Shown: positions 18,100 to 26,680, counted from the first letter of the stretch. The stretch is DNA of 39,181 bases from an uncultured Bacilli bacterium (GCA_944350485.1 CALVPE010000042.1:1-39181), one strand, 5' to 3'. Notes: a model not told the origin generated them from the sequence alone. Numbers and translations are program-made.

Positions 18100-20016
18100 A
18101 TGAATATTTTAGAAATTATTAAGGATTTTGTAAAAGAAAATATAAAACTAATGGTTATTATTTGTATAGTTATACTATTAATCATTATTTGTATTCCTAT
18201 TTTTAAAAACAATTCACTCGATAAAACAAGTCCTAATGATGGGATTATTACAAGTGATAACTTTGAAATAGTTTTGTTTGGCGACGAAGTAATAGAAATA
18301 AATCAAGGAGATACTTATCAAGAACCAGGTTTTTATGGTACTTATAATGGTAAATTAGTAACAGAAGAGGTAGTAGTTAAAGAAAATATTGATACTAATA
18401 AACCAGACACTTATGAAATTATTTATAGTTTAGGCGATGTTACTAAGAAAAGAATTGTTAAGGTTATTGAAATTGAAAAAGAAGATTCCCAAGAATTAAG
18501 TTTAACTTTAATAGGTGATAAAGAGATTAATTTATATGTTGGTGATACTTATATAGATGATGGTGCTAAAGCAACTTATAATAATCAAGATATTTCTAAA
18601 AATATAAAAATTACTAATAATGTTAATACGAGTGTTCCAGGAATTTATGTTGTAACTTATCGCTTAGAATATAATAATTCAGTTAAAGAAGTACAAAGAA
18701 CAGTTATAGTTTTAGAATCTTTAAGAAGTAATTTGGATATTTCTTTAAAAGCGAATACAACAAATCTTACTAATGGTAATGTTTTAATAAATGTTACTGT
18801 TACAGGAGATGGGTATAAATATTTAAAATATCCGAATGGAACAGTTACTAGATCTTTAACTGGAAAATATGAAGTAAATCAGAATGGTACTTATAAATTT
18901 TATGCTTATGATGATAAAGATAATTTTAAATTAAAAAGTATAACCATTAATAATATTGATAAGACTATTCCAACCGGAGTTTGTAAAGCAACTATTTATG
19001 ATGATAAAACGGTTATTAATGTTAATGCATATGATGCTAGTGGTATTTCAAAATATCGCTATAATACAAGTTATAATAGTACAAGTCCTAATTATACAAT
19101 TGCTAGAAAATTAAGTGAAGCTTATGTTGAAATATTTGATAAGGCTGGTAATACTAAAGCTATTAGTTGTCAATTAGACGATCAAACTAGTAAGTTTGGA
19201 TTAGAAATTCATTTTATTACAACAGGAAGTGATGATGATGCTATTTTGATTCGGACAAGTAATAAAACAATCATGATTGATGGAGGAAGGTATGAGGCTG
19301 GAACAAAGGTTGTTTCTTATTTAAAAAAAATAGGTGTTACTAAAATAGATGCTTTAATAGGATCACATGTTCATTGGAATCATGTACAAGCTCAAGCTAC
19401 CATATTAGATAATTTTGAAGTAGCAAATGCTTATTATTCAGTTGATATTTTAAACTGTGTTTCTAAAAAACAATGTGAAAGTAATGATATAAAATATATT
19501 AAGGCTAAATTAATTGAAAAAAATATTGATCCTATTATTTTAAAGCCAAAAGATTTTTTAGAAATTGGAGAGATGAAATTATATTTTATTGGCCCAGTTC
19601 GAGGACTTTATACAACTTATCAAAATGCTAATTCTTTGGTATTTATATTACAATTTTTAAATAATAAATTTATGTTTACTGGAGATACACCTGAAGAATA
19701 TATGACTACTTCAAAGTTTCAAGCTAATGCTAATGTTTTTAATATGAATTTAGATATTGATGTTTTAAAATGGCCTCATCATGGCTATGAAAATTTAAAA
19801 GATGCCTTTTTTAAAGCAACTACCCCTAAATATGCAATTATTCCTAATTGTTGTTGGTGTAGCAGTAAATATCCAAGTAGTACAAATAAAAATTTAATGA
19901 AAAAATACGGAACAACTTATTATCAAATGTGCAATTCTAAAAATATTGTTTTAGTATCAGATGGAAAAAATATTACCATTAATACTAATCAAAATCCTGA
20001 TAATTGGAAAAAATAA
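18100..20016 (+). CDS. Surface-tethered Ig-like plus ComEC-like metallo-beta-lactamase-fold protein
   Basis: 638 residues. One N-terminal membrane helix (about 16-35) puts the rest outside. Two DUF5011-type Ig-like repeats follow: about 61-127 with INQGDTYQEPGFYGTYNGK and about 136-203 with LYVGDTYIDDGAKATYNNQ. A third beta-rich region (about 205-360) leads to a C-terminal metallo-beta-lactamase fold (about 366-635) of the ComEC/Rec2 C-terminal type: IMIDGG, GSHVHWNHV (H423, H425, N427, H428), FTGDTPEE (D529) and WPHHGY (H560, H561). The usual HxHxDH has Asn in place of Asp. Extra cysteines occur, including NCCWCSS. It could be a wall-anchored nuclease, phosphodiesterase or binding protein. 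Divergent from mntP; a TSCPD gene follows. Confidence 0.8.
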   Translation: MNILEIIKDFVKENIKLMVIICIVILLIIICIPIFKNNSLDKTSPNDGIITSDNFEIVLFGDEVIEINQGDTYQEPGFYGTYNGKLVTEEVVVKENIDTNKPDTYEIIYSLGDVTKKRIVKVIEIEKEDSQELSLTLIGDKEINLYVGDTYIDDGAKATYNNQDISKNIKITNNVNTSVPGIYVVTYRLEYNNSVKEVQRTVIVLESLRSNLDISLKANTTNLTNGNVLINVTVTGDGYKYLKYPNGTVTRSLTGKYEVNQNGTYKFYAYDDKDNFKLKSITINNIDKTIPTGVCKATIYDDKTVINVNAYDASGISKYRYNTSYNSTSPNYTIARKLSEAYVEIFDKAGNTKAISCQLDDQTSKFGLEIHFITTGSDDDAILIRTSNKTIMIDGGRYEAGTKVVSYLKKIGVTKIDALIGSHVHWNHVQAQATILDNFEVANAYYSVDILNCVSKKQCESNDIKYIKAKLIEKNIDPIILKPKDFLEIGEMKLYFIGPVRGLYTTYQNANSLVFILQFLNNKFMFTGDTPEEYMTTSKFQANANVFNMNLDIDVLKWPHHGYENLKDAFFKATTPKYAIIPNCCWCSSKYPSSTNKNLMKKYGTTYYQMCNSKNIVLVSDGKNITINTNQNPDNWKK

Positions 20017-20051
20017 AATTAAAAATAAATTATAATTTTAAAGGAGGAATT

Positions 20052-20312
20052 ATGAAAGAATATAATTATAAACCAATTGGAGTTTGTTCTTCTAATATTA
20101 AATTGATAATTAATAATAATATTTTGAAAGACATAGAAGTTACAGGTGGTTGTAGTGGAAATTTACAAGGAATTAGAAATTTAGTTCGTGGTATGAATTT
20201 AATTGATGTAAAAAATAAATTAAAAGGCATTAAATGTGGATTTAAAGCAACATCATGTCCTGATCAAATAGCGAATGCTATTGAAGAATATTTAGGAGAA
20301 TTAGTTAAATGA
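20052..20312 (+). CDS. TSCPD domain protein (TIGR03905-like)
   Basis: 86 residues. The start at 20052 is chosen because AAAGGAGG lies just upstream; an in-frame ATG at 20004 would run back into the preceding gene. The protein matches the small TSCPD family: NYKPIGVCSSNI near the start, VTGGCSGNLQGI in the middle and GIKCGFKATSCPDQIANAI near the end, giving four conserved Cys that could bind a metal. A similar domain appears at the end of some B12-dependent ribonucleotide reductases. The function of the standalone protein is not known. The last four bases overlap the maf start, so the two are coupled. Confidence 0.85.
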   Translation: MKEYNYKPIGVCSSNIKLIINNNILKDIEVTGGCSGNLQGIRNLVRGMNLIDVKNKLKGIKCGFKATSCPDQIANAIEEYLGELVK

Positions 20313-20878
20313 AGATAATTTTAGCTAGTGCTTCAAAAAGAAGACAAGAATTATTAAAAATGATTGATCTTAATTATCAGGTAGTTATAAGTGATGAAGA
20401 AGAAATAGTTGATAAAAATTTAAATAATTTAGAAAATTGTCAAAATATTAGTTATCAAAAAGCTTTAAATGTTTTAAAGAAAACAAAAGGAGATCGAATT
20501 ATTATTGCTTGTGATACTATAGTTGTTAAAGATGAAAAAATATATGGTAAGCCAAAAGATTATCAAGATGCTTTTCAAATGTTAAAAACTTTTAGTGGAA
20601 CTAGTCATGAAGTTATATCTTGTTTAACAGTTTTAAAAGTAGTTAATGATAATACCGAAACTTATAAAGATTATGATATTTGTCGAGTTTATTTTGATAA
20701 TTTAACAGATTTAGAAATCAAAGATTGGATTTTAAATGGTAAACCTTTTGATAAAGCTGGTGGTTATGCAATTCAAGAACAGTTTGGAAAATATGTAACT
20801 AAAATTGAAGGTGATTTCTATACAATTGTTGGACTACCTTTAAATAAGTTGTATAATATTTTAAAAAAAATTAGTTGA
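20309..20878 (+). CDS. maf: Maf-family nucleotide pyrophosphatase
   Basis: 189 residues, normal for Maf/YhdE, house-cleaning enzymes that hydrolyse dTTP, UTP and modified pyrimidine triphosphates; over-production blocks septation in Bacillus. The N-terminal LASASKRRQELL (5-16) is the signature SxSxRR motif. IIACDTIVV carries the catalytic Asp, GKPKDYQDAFQML and LSG-like TFSGTSHEVISCLTV follow, and the C-terminal DKAGGYAIQEQFGKYV and GDFYTIVGLPLNKL are standard. It starts in the ATGA overlap with the TSCPD gene and ends in TGA, one of the stops showing that TGA is not Trp here. The argS T-box promoter begins 11 bases later. Confidence 0.93.
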   Translation: MKIILASASKRRQELLKMIDLNYQVVISDEEEIVDKNLNNLENCQNISYQKALNVLKKTKGDRIIIACDTIVVKDEKIYGKPKDYQDAFQMLKTFSGTSHEVISCLTVLKVVNDNTETYKDYDICRVYFDNLTDLEIKDWILNGKPFDKAGGYAIQEQFGKYVTKIEGDFYTIVGLPLNKLYNILKKIS

Positions 20879-20888
20879 AATAAAACAT

Positions 20889-20917
20889 TTGACATTTTTT
20901 AATTTTTAGTGTATCTT
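20889..20917 (+). promoter_or_regulatory. SigA-type promoter of the argS T-box
   Basis: A perfect TTGACA (20889-20894), 17-base spacer and TATCTT (20912-20917) place the start near 20924, at the base of the T-box leader. Confidence 0.75.
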
Positions 20918-20923
20918 ATTTAT

Positions 20924-21119
20924 CAAGGAACAAAGAAAAGAAGTAGTAGAAGAGTTACTATATTTTAGTGAGAAGATGGTTGGTGAAAATCTTTTTATAG
21001 TTCTTTGAACGTAGCTTTTTAGTTTCATCGTTTATTTACGTTATCAAATAAAGTGCATAGAAATTCTATGAAGTAAGGTGGTACCACCCCAATGGGTCCT
21101 TATTTTATAGAATTTTTTT
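20924..21119 (+). promoter_or_regulatory. T-box riboswitch controlling argS
   Basis: The leader has a long stem I with a distal GGTTGGTGAAAATC segment and GAACGTAGC (21007-21015). In the latter CGT (21010-21012) is a suitable Arg specifier. The conserved T-box core AAGGTGGTACCACC (21075-21088) offers TGGT to pair with an uncharged ACCA end. The competing terminator pairs AAATTCTAT..TAAGG (21061-21078) with CCTTA..ATAGAATTT (21098-21115) followed by T's. Uncharged tRNA-Arg should stabilise the antiterminator and turn argS on. Confidence 0.92.
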
Positions 21120-21135
21120 AAATCTTGGAGGAAAT

Positions 21136-22851
21136 ATGTTAAAAGAGTTAGAAAAATATTTAGAAGAGTTGTTAGAAAATTTAGGTTATAGTAATGAGAG
21201 TGTTATAATTTTACCAAGTAGTAGAAGAGAATTTGGAACATTTCAATTAAATGTTTGTATGGGTTTAGCAAAGAAATATCATCAAAATCCAATTGAAATT
21301 GCTAAGAAAATTATTAGTAATTTAGATAGTCGTTTTGTAGATATTAATATAGCAGGACCTGGTTTTATTAATTTTAATATTGATAGTAAAACTTTATTAA
21401 ATTATTTAAATAAAGGAATATCTAACTTTAAAATTTTTATTCCTAATGTTCCTAAAAAGAAGATAATAATTGACTTTGGAGGTGCTAATGCGGCTAAAGC
21501 TTTACATGTTGGTCATATGAGATCTGCAAATATTGGGGAAGCTTTAAGACGTCTTACTAAGCTCATGGGTTATGACGTTATTAGTGATGTTCATCTAGGT
21601 GATTTAGGACGACAAGCTGGAATGTTACTTTCTGAAATTAAAAAAAGAGGCGAATATTTAGAATATTTTGATTCTAATTTTCAAGGTAAATATCGAAAAG
21701 TTACTTATACGCCTAAAAAATTAGGAGAATTATACGTTGCTGCTAACATTGAAGCTAAAGAAAATGAAGAAAGAATGAATGAAGTTAGAGAAATAACAGC
21801 TGAAATAGATAAAGGTAATCAACAATATTTAGCACTTTGGAAACAATTAGTTGCTATTTCTAGTGTTTCTATTAAGGAAGTTTATAATGAATTAAACTGT
21901 CATTTTGATTTATGGGAAGGGGAATTAGATGCTTTTAAAGATATTCCTTTAATGATAAAAAAAATGCAGTCTTATTTGTACGAGTCAGATGGAGCTATGG
22001 TTATTGATATTAAAGAAGAAACAGATACTAAAGAAATGCCACCTTTAATTGTTATTAAAAAAGATGGTGCAACTATCTATGCTACTCGTGATTTAGCAAC
22101 TATTTATTCAAGAGAGGAAAGGTTTCATCCTGATGAAATATGGTATGTAGTTGATAATCGCCAAGCTTTATATTTTGAACAAGTCTTTAGAGCTGCTCGT
22201 AAAACTAATTTAATAAATGCAAATTGCAATCTTTATCATCTTGGTTTTGGAACTATTAATGGTGAAGATGGTAAACCTTATAAAACAAGAGATGGTGGAG
22301 TTATGGAGCTTGCTTCCTTAATTAACTTAATTAGAAAGCAAATTAATCAAAAAATGAAACCAGATCTTATCGTCAATCGTGAAGATATTCAAGAAAAACT
22401 AACTATTGCTACTTTAAAATATGCTGATTTAATGTCCTATCGAGCAACTGACTACATCTTCGATCCTGATAAATTTTCATCTTTTGATGGAAAAACAGGC
22501 CCTTATATCTTATATACAATTGTTCGTTTAAAATCAATCTTAGAAAAAGTTCAAAAACAAGATTATAAAATTCTTAAAATTGAGAATAAAGAAATGGAAG
22601 ATATTCTTTTAAAAATAATAGAATTACCTACTATTTTAGAAAAATCTTTAAGAGAAAAAAGTTTAAACTTTATAACAGATTTTTTATTTGATTTAAGTAG
22701 TTTATTTAATAAGTTTTATAATACTTACCATATTTTAACTGTGAAAAATAAAGATATTCAAACATCATATTTAGCTATGTTACAATTAGTTTATATTGTT
22801 ATTTCTAATTTATTAAATATTTTAGCAATTGATGAAGTAGATAAAATGTAA
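21136..22851 (+). CDS. argS: Arginyl-tRNA synthetase
   Basis: Class I synthetase charging tRNA-Arg; 571 residues, normal. The N-terminal add-1 domain (1-100) recognises the tRNA D-loop. ALHVGHMRSANIGEALRR holds the HIGH motif (H124, G126, H127), preceded by the substrate loop DFGGANAAK. The KMSKS region is relaxed, as usual in ArgRS: FGTINGEDGKPYKTRDGG. The C-terminal DALR anticodon-binding domain (about 450-571) has the YILYTIVRLKSIL helix. TTGGAGG gives the ribosome site directly after the T-box terminator, so expression responds to tRNA-Arg charging. It opens a 10-kb stretch that also contains an amino-acid importer and the arginine deiminase operon. Confidence 0.96.
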   Translation: MLKELEKYLEELLENLGYSNESVIILPSSRREFGTFQLNVCMGLAKKYHQNPIEIAKKIISNLDSRFVDINIAGPGFINFNIDSKTLLNYLNKGISNFKIFIPNVPKKKIIIDFGGANAAKALHVGHMRSANIGEALRRLTKLMGYDVISDVHLGDLGRQAGMLLSEIKKRGEYLEYFDSNFQGKYRKVTYTPKKLGELYVAANIEAKENEERMNEVREITAEIDKGNQQYLALWKQLVAISSVSIKEVYNELNCHFDLWEGELDAFKDIPLMIKKMQSYLYESDGAMVIDIKEETDTKEMPPLIVIKKDGATIYATRDLATIYSREERFHPDEIWYVVDNRQALYFEQVFRAARKTNLINANCNLYHLGFGTINGEDGKPYKTRDGGVMELASLINLIRKQINQKMKPDLIVNREDIQEKLTIATLKYADLMSYRATDYIFDPDKFSSFDGKTGPYILYTIVRLKSILEKVQKQDYKILKIENKEMEDILLKIIELPTILEKSLREKSLNFITDFLFDLSSLFNKFYNTYHILTVKNKDIQTSYLAMLQLVYIVISNLLNILAIDEVDKM

Positions 22852-22908
22852 TTATTATAATTCGACTAAATAAGACAAATTTATTTTTTAAAATAAAATT
22901 GTGATTTT

Positions 22909-24102
22909 ATGAAAAAAATATTTGTCTTTTTATTTATTTTTTTAATTTTTTTAACTACTAATGCATATCTTGTAACTAAAAAATTTGCTTTTAAAGAAAA
23001 AGAAGAATTAGAAATAAGAGGTGTTTATATTTCTTATTTAGAATATTTAACTTATTTTAAAGACAATTCTTTAACCGTTAATAAAGCTTATATTCAAAAG
23101 ATTTTAGATAACATTAATTCTTTAAATTTTAATACGATTTTTTTGCATGTTTCACCTTTTTCAGATAGTATTTATGATTCTAAAATATTTCCTTATTCAT
23201 ATACTATAAGTGGAGTTGAAGGCAAAAATCCAGGTATGGATTATTTAGAATATTTTATTAAAGAAGCTAAAAAGAGAAATATTAAAGTTCATGCTTGGCT
23301 TAATCCTTATCGGATTAGTTCAAGTTCTGATATTACTTTATTATCAAAAGATAATCCTGCTTATACTTTATTAAATACTAATGCGGTTAAAGTATCAGAG
23401 GAGGGGATTTATTATAATCCAGCTAGCCCAAAAGTAATTGATTTAATTTTAAAACAAGTATATGAATTAATTTCTAATTATGATTTAGCAGGAATTCATT
23501 TTGATGATTATTTTTATGTTAATAGAACTATTGATTTAGAAAATTATGAAAATTATAAAAGTAAATATAATGAAGATATTTCTCTAGAAGAATATCGTTT
23601 TAACATGATTAATACCATGATAAAAAGTGTGTATAAATTAATTAAAGATTATAATAAAGATCTTATTTTTAGTATAGCACCTGACGGCAATATCAATAAT
23701 AATTATATTTATCATTTTGCTGATATTAAAACTTGGCTAAAAGAAGATGGTTACGTTGATATTATTATGCCTCAAGTTTATTATGGTTTTGATAATCAAT
23801 ATAAGCCTTTTATAGAAACTTTAAATGAGTGGAATAACTTAATTTTAAATAATACTAAGATAATACCAGTTTTAGCTTTTTATAAAGTAGGATTAATTGA
23901 TGAAATGGCTGGTACCGGTAAAAACGAGTGGGTAAATCAAAATAATATAATTACAAGACAAGTTAATATTTCAAAAACTTTAAATAATTATCAAGGATTT
24001 ACTTTATTTAGATATGATTATTTATTTAATAATAATTTATTAAATAAGAATTCTTTAACGGAATTAGTTAATCTAAAAAATAATATAGGGAGTGATAGTT
24101 AA
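22909..24102 (+). CDS. Exported GHL10-type glycoside hydrolase-like protein
   Basis: 397 residues. The N-terminus MKKIFVFLFIFLIFLTTNAY is a signal peptide or signal anchor. The rest matches the GHL10 (DUF187, YngK-like) family: EIRGVYISYLEY (about 35-46), the FNTIFLHVSPFSDSIY barrel strand, KRNIKVHAWLNPYRIS, LAGIHFDDYFY with the acidic residues expected at the active site, FSIAPDGN and DIIMPQVYYGFDNQ. Related proteins act on cell-wall or capsule glycans, but the substrate is unknown for most. There is no good ribosome site (TTGTGATTTT before the ATG), so translation may be modest. It lies 57 bases after argS and ends before a strong terminator, so it may share the argS transcript. Confidence 0.85.
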   Translation: MKKIFVFLFIFLIFLTTNAYLVTKKFAFKEKEELEIRGVYISYLEYLTYFKDNSLTVNKAYIQKILDNINSLNFNTIFLHVSPFSDSIYDSKIFPYSYTISGVEGKNPGMDYLEYFIKEAKKRNIKVHAWLNPYRISSSSDITLLSKDNPAYTLLNTNAVKVSEEGIYYNPASPKVIDLILKQVYELISNYDLAGIHFDDYFYVNRTIDLENYENYKSKYNEDISLEEYRFNMINTMIKSVYKLIKDYNKDLIFSIAPDGNINNNYIYHFADIKTWLKEDGYVDIIMPQVYYGFDNQYKPFIETLNEWNNLILNNTKIIPVLAFYKVGLIDEMAGTGKNEWVNQNNIITRQVNISKTLNNYQGFTLFRYDYLFNNNLLNKNSLTELVNLKNNIGSDS

Positions 24103-24176
24103 AAAATATAGATTATGATATAAAATATTTATTAATAAAAAAAATAAGGTTTTAAATGTTTTATTTCTTTAAAACT

Positions 24177-24220
24177 AAAAGAATTAGATAAATTTATAAA
24201 CAAATTTATCTAATTCTTTT
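24177..24220. terminator. Strong bidirectional terminator
   Basis: A 19-bp perfect stem (24177-24195 with 24202-24220) and a 6-base loop, with A's before and T's after. It ends both the rightward argS/GHL10 transcript and the leftward tRNA-Ala transcript. Confidence 0.9.
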
Positions 24221-24245
24221 TATATATATAAAATTAATTTTTAAT

Positions 24246-24321
24246 TGGTGGAGCATAGCGGGATCGAACCGCTGACCTTCACGGTGCAAACGTGACGCTC
24301 TCCCAGCTGAGCTAATGCCCC
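24246..24321 (-). tRNA. tRNA-Ala (anticodon TGC)
   Basis: Minus-strand cloverleaf: acceptor GGGGCAT/ATGCTCC, discriminator A, encoded CCA. The anticodon stem TCACG/CGTGA encloses TTTGCAC, giving TGC. The usual Ala identity pair G3-T70 (GGGG opposite CTCC) is present. It is transcribed opposite to the flanking genes from its own consensus promoter. Confidence 0.95.
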
Positions 24322-24356
24322 AAATATTGTTTGTACAACCACCAACAACATATAAG

Positions 24357-24385
24357 ATTATATTATAAGCTTTCGCTACTGTCAA
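24357..24385 (-). promoter_or_regulatory. Consensus promoter of tRNA-Ala
   Basis: Perfect TTGACA (24380-24385), 17-base spacer and perfect TATAAT (24357-24362) on the minus strand, 36 bases before the tRNA. This is the strongest promoter by consensus in the window. Confidence 0.85.
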
Positions 24386-24468
24386 TACTTTTTACAAAAA
24401 AATGTAAATTTCTAAATTGGCTCAATTTTTGTTTGTTAAAATAAAGTTAAAATTTACTTTCTTGGGCA

Positions 24469-24507
24469 TTTACAACTAACTTTGTACGTGCTATACTTAT
24501 TAGTATA
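24469..24507 (+). promoter_or_regulatory. Promoter with overlapping inverted repeat for the amino-acid ABC operon
   Basis: TTTACA (24469-24474), 17-base spacer and TGC-TATACT (24492-24497) form a promoter with an extended -10. TATACT-TATT-AGTATA (24492-24507) is an inverted repeat with 6-bp arms spanning the -10 to about the start site, a plausible repressor operator. It does not match the TGAAT/ATTCA ArgR box. Confidence 0.6.
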
Positions 24508-24522
24508 ATAGGAGATGTAGAT

Positions 24523-25239
24523 ATGAAATTTAAAAAATTAATCTTTGTAACTTTAATAATATTTCTTTTTACAGGTTGTAGAAACGATGAAAATACTTTA
24601 GTTATGGTAACTGAAGCTGGTTTTGCACCTTACGAATATTATGAAAATGGTGATATTGTTGGAGTTGATATTGATATTGCTAAAGAAATAGCTAAAGAAC
24701 TTGGTAAAGAATTAGTAATTAAAGATGTGGCTTTTGATTCCATAATCAATGAAATTAAAAGTGGTAAAGCTGATTTTGGAGCAGCTGGTATTAGTTATTC
24801 CGAAGAACGAGCCAAAGAAGTTGATTTTACAATTGATTATGCAACTTCTAAACAAGTTATTGTTGCTAAAAAAGGTGTTTCTGAAATAGCTGATTTTGAT
24901 GATAAGAGAATAGCTGTTCAACTAGGAAGCGTAGCTGATTCTTTTGTAACAAAAAATTTCAAGAATGCAACTATTGTTCGACAAAAGAAATTTTTAGCTG
25001 CTATTGAAGATTTAAAAAATGATAAAGTTGATTTAGTTATCATGGATGAATTACCTGCCAAAGAACTTATCAAGCCAAATCCTAGTTTAACCATTTTAGA
25101 TCAAGAAGTTTTTACAGATAAATATGGTATGGTTGTTAAGAAAGGTAATCAAAAACTATTAGATAAAATTAATAATGTCTTAAAACGTTTAATTAAAGAA
25201 GGAAAAATTGATAACTATGTTTTAGAACATACTAAGTAG
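24523..25239 (+). CDS. Amino-acid ABC transporter substrate-binding lipoprotein
   Basis: 238 residues, SBP_bac_3 family. Signal peptide MKFKKLIFVTLIIFLFTG is followed by C19 (lipobox FTGC), so the protein should be lipid-anchored outside the membrane. The mature part has GFAPYEYYENGDIVGVDIDI (about 33-52), where binding-site residues are expected, KADFGAAGISYSEERAKEVD (about 83-102) and the usual hinge and second lobe ending LIKEGKIDNYVLEHTK. The family binds polar amino acids. Arginine is the likely ligand because the arginine deiminase operon follows, but cystine, glutamine or His/Lys cannot be excluded. AGGAGAT precedes the ATG. The permease and ATPase genes follow with no gap. Confidence 0.9.
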   Translation: MKFKKLIFVTLIIFLFTGCRNDENTLVMVTEAGFAPYEYYENGDIVGVDIDIAKEIAKELGKELVIKDVAFDSIINEIKSGKADFGAAGISYSEERAKEVDFTIDYATSKQVIVAKKGVSEIADFDDKRIAVQLGSVADSFVTKNFKNATIVRQKKFLAAIEDLKNDKVDLVIMDELPAKELIKPNPSLTILDQEVFTDKYGMVVKKGNQKLLDKINNVLKRLIKEGKIDNYVLEHTK

Positions 25240-25245
25240 GTGTTT

Positions 25246-25938
25246 ATGCAAAAAATAATTGATAATTTTTATTATACATGTCTTTATGAAGATCGTTATC
25301 TTTATATTTTAGAGGGGTTAAAAAATACCTTAATAATTGCCCTTTTTGCTGTAATTTTAGGAACTGTTATCGGAATTTTAATCGCTATTATTAGAAATTA
25401 CTATGAAAATACTGGAAAATTAAAAATTCTTAATTCATTAGGAAAATTGTATGTAACAGTTATTAGAGGAACTCCTTCAATTTTACAATTAATGATAATT
25501 TATTATGTTATTTTCAAAACTTCTGATATTAATATTATCTTGGTAGGAGTTGTTTCTTTTGGAATTAATTCAGGAGCTTATGTTGCCGAAATAATTAGAG
25601 CTGGATTTGATTCTATTCCCAAAGATCAACGAGAAGCCGGTTATGCTTTAGGTTTAAATTATTCAAAATGTATGCGTTTTATTATTTTGCCACAAGCCAT
25701 TAAAAATATTTTACCAGCTTTAGGAAATGAATTTATTACTTTAGTTAAAGAAACTGCTATTGGATCAACAATAGGAATTGTTGAACTAACTAAAGCTTCA
25801 GATATTATTGCATCACGTACTTATGATTACTTTTTTCCTTTAATAATTGTTGCAATTATATACTTATTAATAACTTTAGGATTATCAAAATTAGTAAAAA
25901 AGATGGAGGTTACACTTGGAAAACATATTAACAGTTAA
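25246..25938 (+). CDS. Amino-acid ABC transporter permease
   Basis: 230 residues, HisM/GlnP type. The ATG at 25246 is chosen over an in-frame GTG at 25240, since that GTG is part of the AAGTAGGTG ribosome site right after the lipoprotein gene's stop. About five membrane helices. The N-terminal GLKNTLIIALFAVILGTVIG (about 22-41) is typical, and the EAA loop QREAGYALGLNYSKCMRFII (about 128-147) contacts the ATPase. It likely works as a homodimer with the lipoprotein and the ATPase in arginine or polar amino-acid uptake. Its 3' end overlaps the ATPase start by 23 bases. Confidence 0.92.
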   Translation: MQKIIDNFYYTCLYEDRYLYILEGLKNTLIIALFAVILGTVIGILIAIIRNYYENTGKLKILNSLGKLYVTVIRGTPSILQLMIIYYVIFKTSDINIILVGVVSFGINSGAYVAEIIRAGFDSIPKDQREAGYALGLNYSKCMRFIILPQAIKNILPALGNEFITLVKETAIGSTIGIVELTKASDIIASRTYDYFFPLIIVAIIYLLITLGLSKLVKKMEVTLGKHINS

Positions 25939-26641
25939 AAATTTAGTTATGAAATTTAAAAACAAAGCTGTTTTAAAAAATATTGATTTAACAGTTAAAA
26001 AAGGAGAAATTATTTTTATAATTGGACCAAGTGGTTGTGGTAAATCAACTTTTCTTCGTTGTTTAAATCGTTTATTAATTCCAACTCGCGGAGAAATAAT
26101 TTTTGAAGGTCAAGATTTAAAAGCTAAAAAAACAAATATTAATTTAATAAGACAAAAAATGGGGATGGTTTTTCAAAGTTATAACTTATTTCCGCATTTA
26201 ACTGTTTTAGAAAATTTAACTTTAGCACCTTTAAAACTTCATTTAATGACCAAAGAAGAAGCTAATACAAAAGCTATCGATTTATTAAAATCAATTGCTT
26301 TAGAAAATAAAAAGAAAGTTTATCCTAATAGTTTATCCGGCGGAGAAAAGCAAAGAATTGCAATTATTAGATCAATGATGATTGAACCAAGTTTACTTTT
26401 ATTTGACGAACCAACCAGTGCTTTAGATCCAGCGATGGTTAAAGAAGTTACCAGTTTAATGGAAAGTCTTGGAGAAAAAGGAATGACAATGATTATTGTC
26501 TCTCATGAGATGAATTTTGTTAAAGAATTTGCTACCCGAGTTTTATTTATGAAAAATGGAAAAATTTTAGAAGAAGGAACACCTAAAGAAATATTTAACA
26601 ATCCTAAATGTGAAGATTTAAAGAATTTTTTAAGTAAATAA
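25916..26641 (+). CDS. Amino-acid ABC transporter ATP-binding protein
   Basis: 241 residues, ArtP/GlnQ/HisP type. The likely start is TTG at 25916, 6 bases after GATGGAGG and inside the permease gene; the sequence (M)ENILTVKNL is the right N-terminus. Walker A GPSGCGKST (37-45), Q-loop VFQSYNLFPHLTVLENL, signature LSGGEKQRIA, Walker B LLLFDEPTSALDP and the H-loop VSHEMNFV are all intact. It powers import with the permease and lipoprotein encoded just upstream. The gene ends at a terminator, so the deiminase operon has its own promoter. The rare start codon may lower ATPase output relative to the lipoprotein. Confidence 0.93.
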   Translation: MENILTVKNLVMKFKNKAVLKNIDLTVKKGEIIFIIGPSGCGKSTFLRCLNRLLIPTRGEIIFEGQDLKAKKTNINLIRQKMGMVFQSYNLFPHLTVLENLTLAPLKLHLMTKEEANTKAIDLLKSIALENKKKVYPNSLSGGEKQRIAIIRSMMIEPSLLLFDEPTSALDPAMVKEVTSLMESLGEKGMTMIIVSHEMNFVKEFATRVLFMKNGKILEEGTPKEIFNNPKCEDLKNFLSK

Positions 26642-26680
26642 AAAAATCTAATTTCAAATTAAAAGTGATAGATTTTTTTT
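26642..26680 (+). terminator. Rho-independent terminator after the ABC importer
   Basis: A 9-bp stem AAAAATCTA (26642-26650)/TAGATTTTT (26669-26677) is followed by T's to 26680. The 18-base loop is long. Confidence 0.7.

Noticed and set aside
24386-24468. Possible riboswitch upstream of the ABC importer
   Set aside because: The promoter lies downstream of this stretch, so it would not be transcribed with the operon; I see only AT-rich sequence with a weak TTTACA/TGTAAA symmetry.
24492-24507. ArgR box at the ABC importer promoter
   Set aside because: The repeat lacks the TGAAT/ATTCA core of ArgR sites, so I call it only an unassigned inverted repeat.
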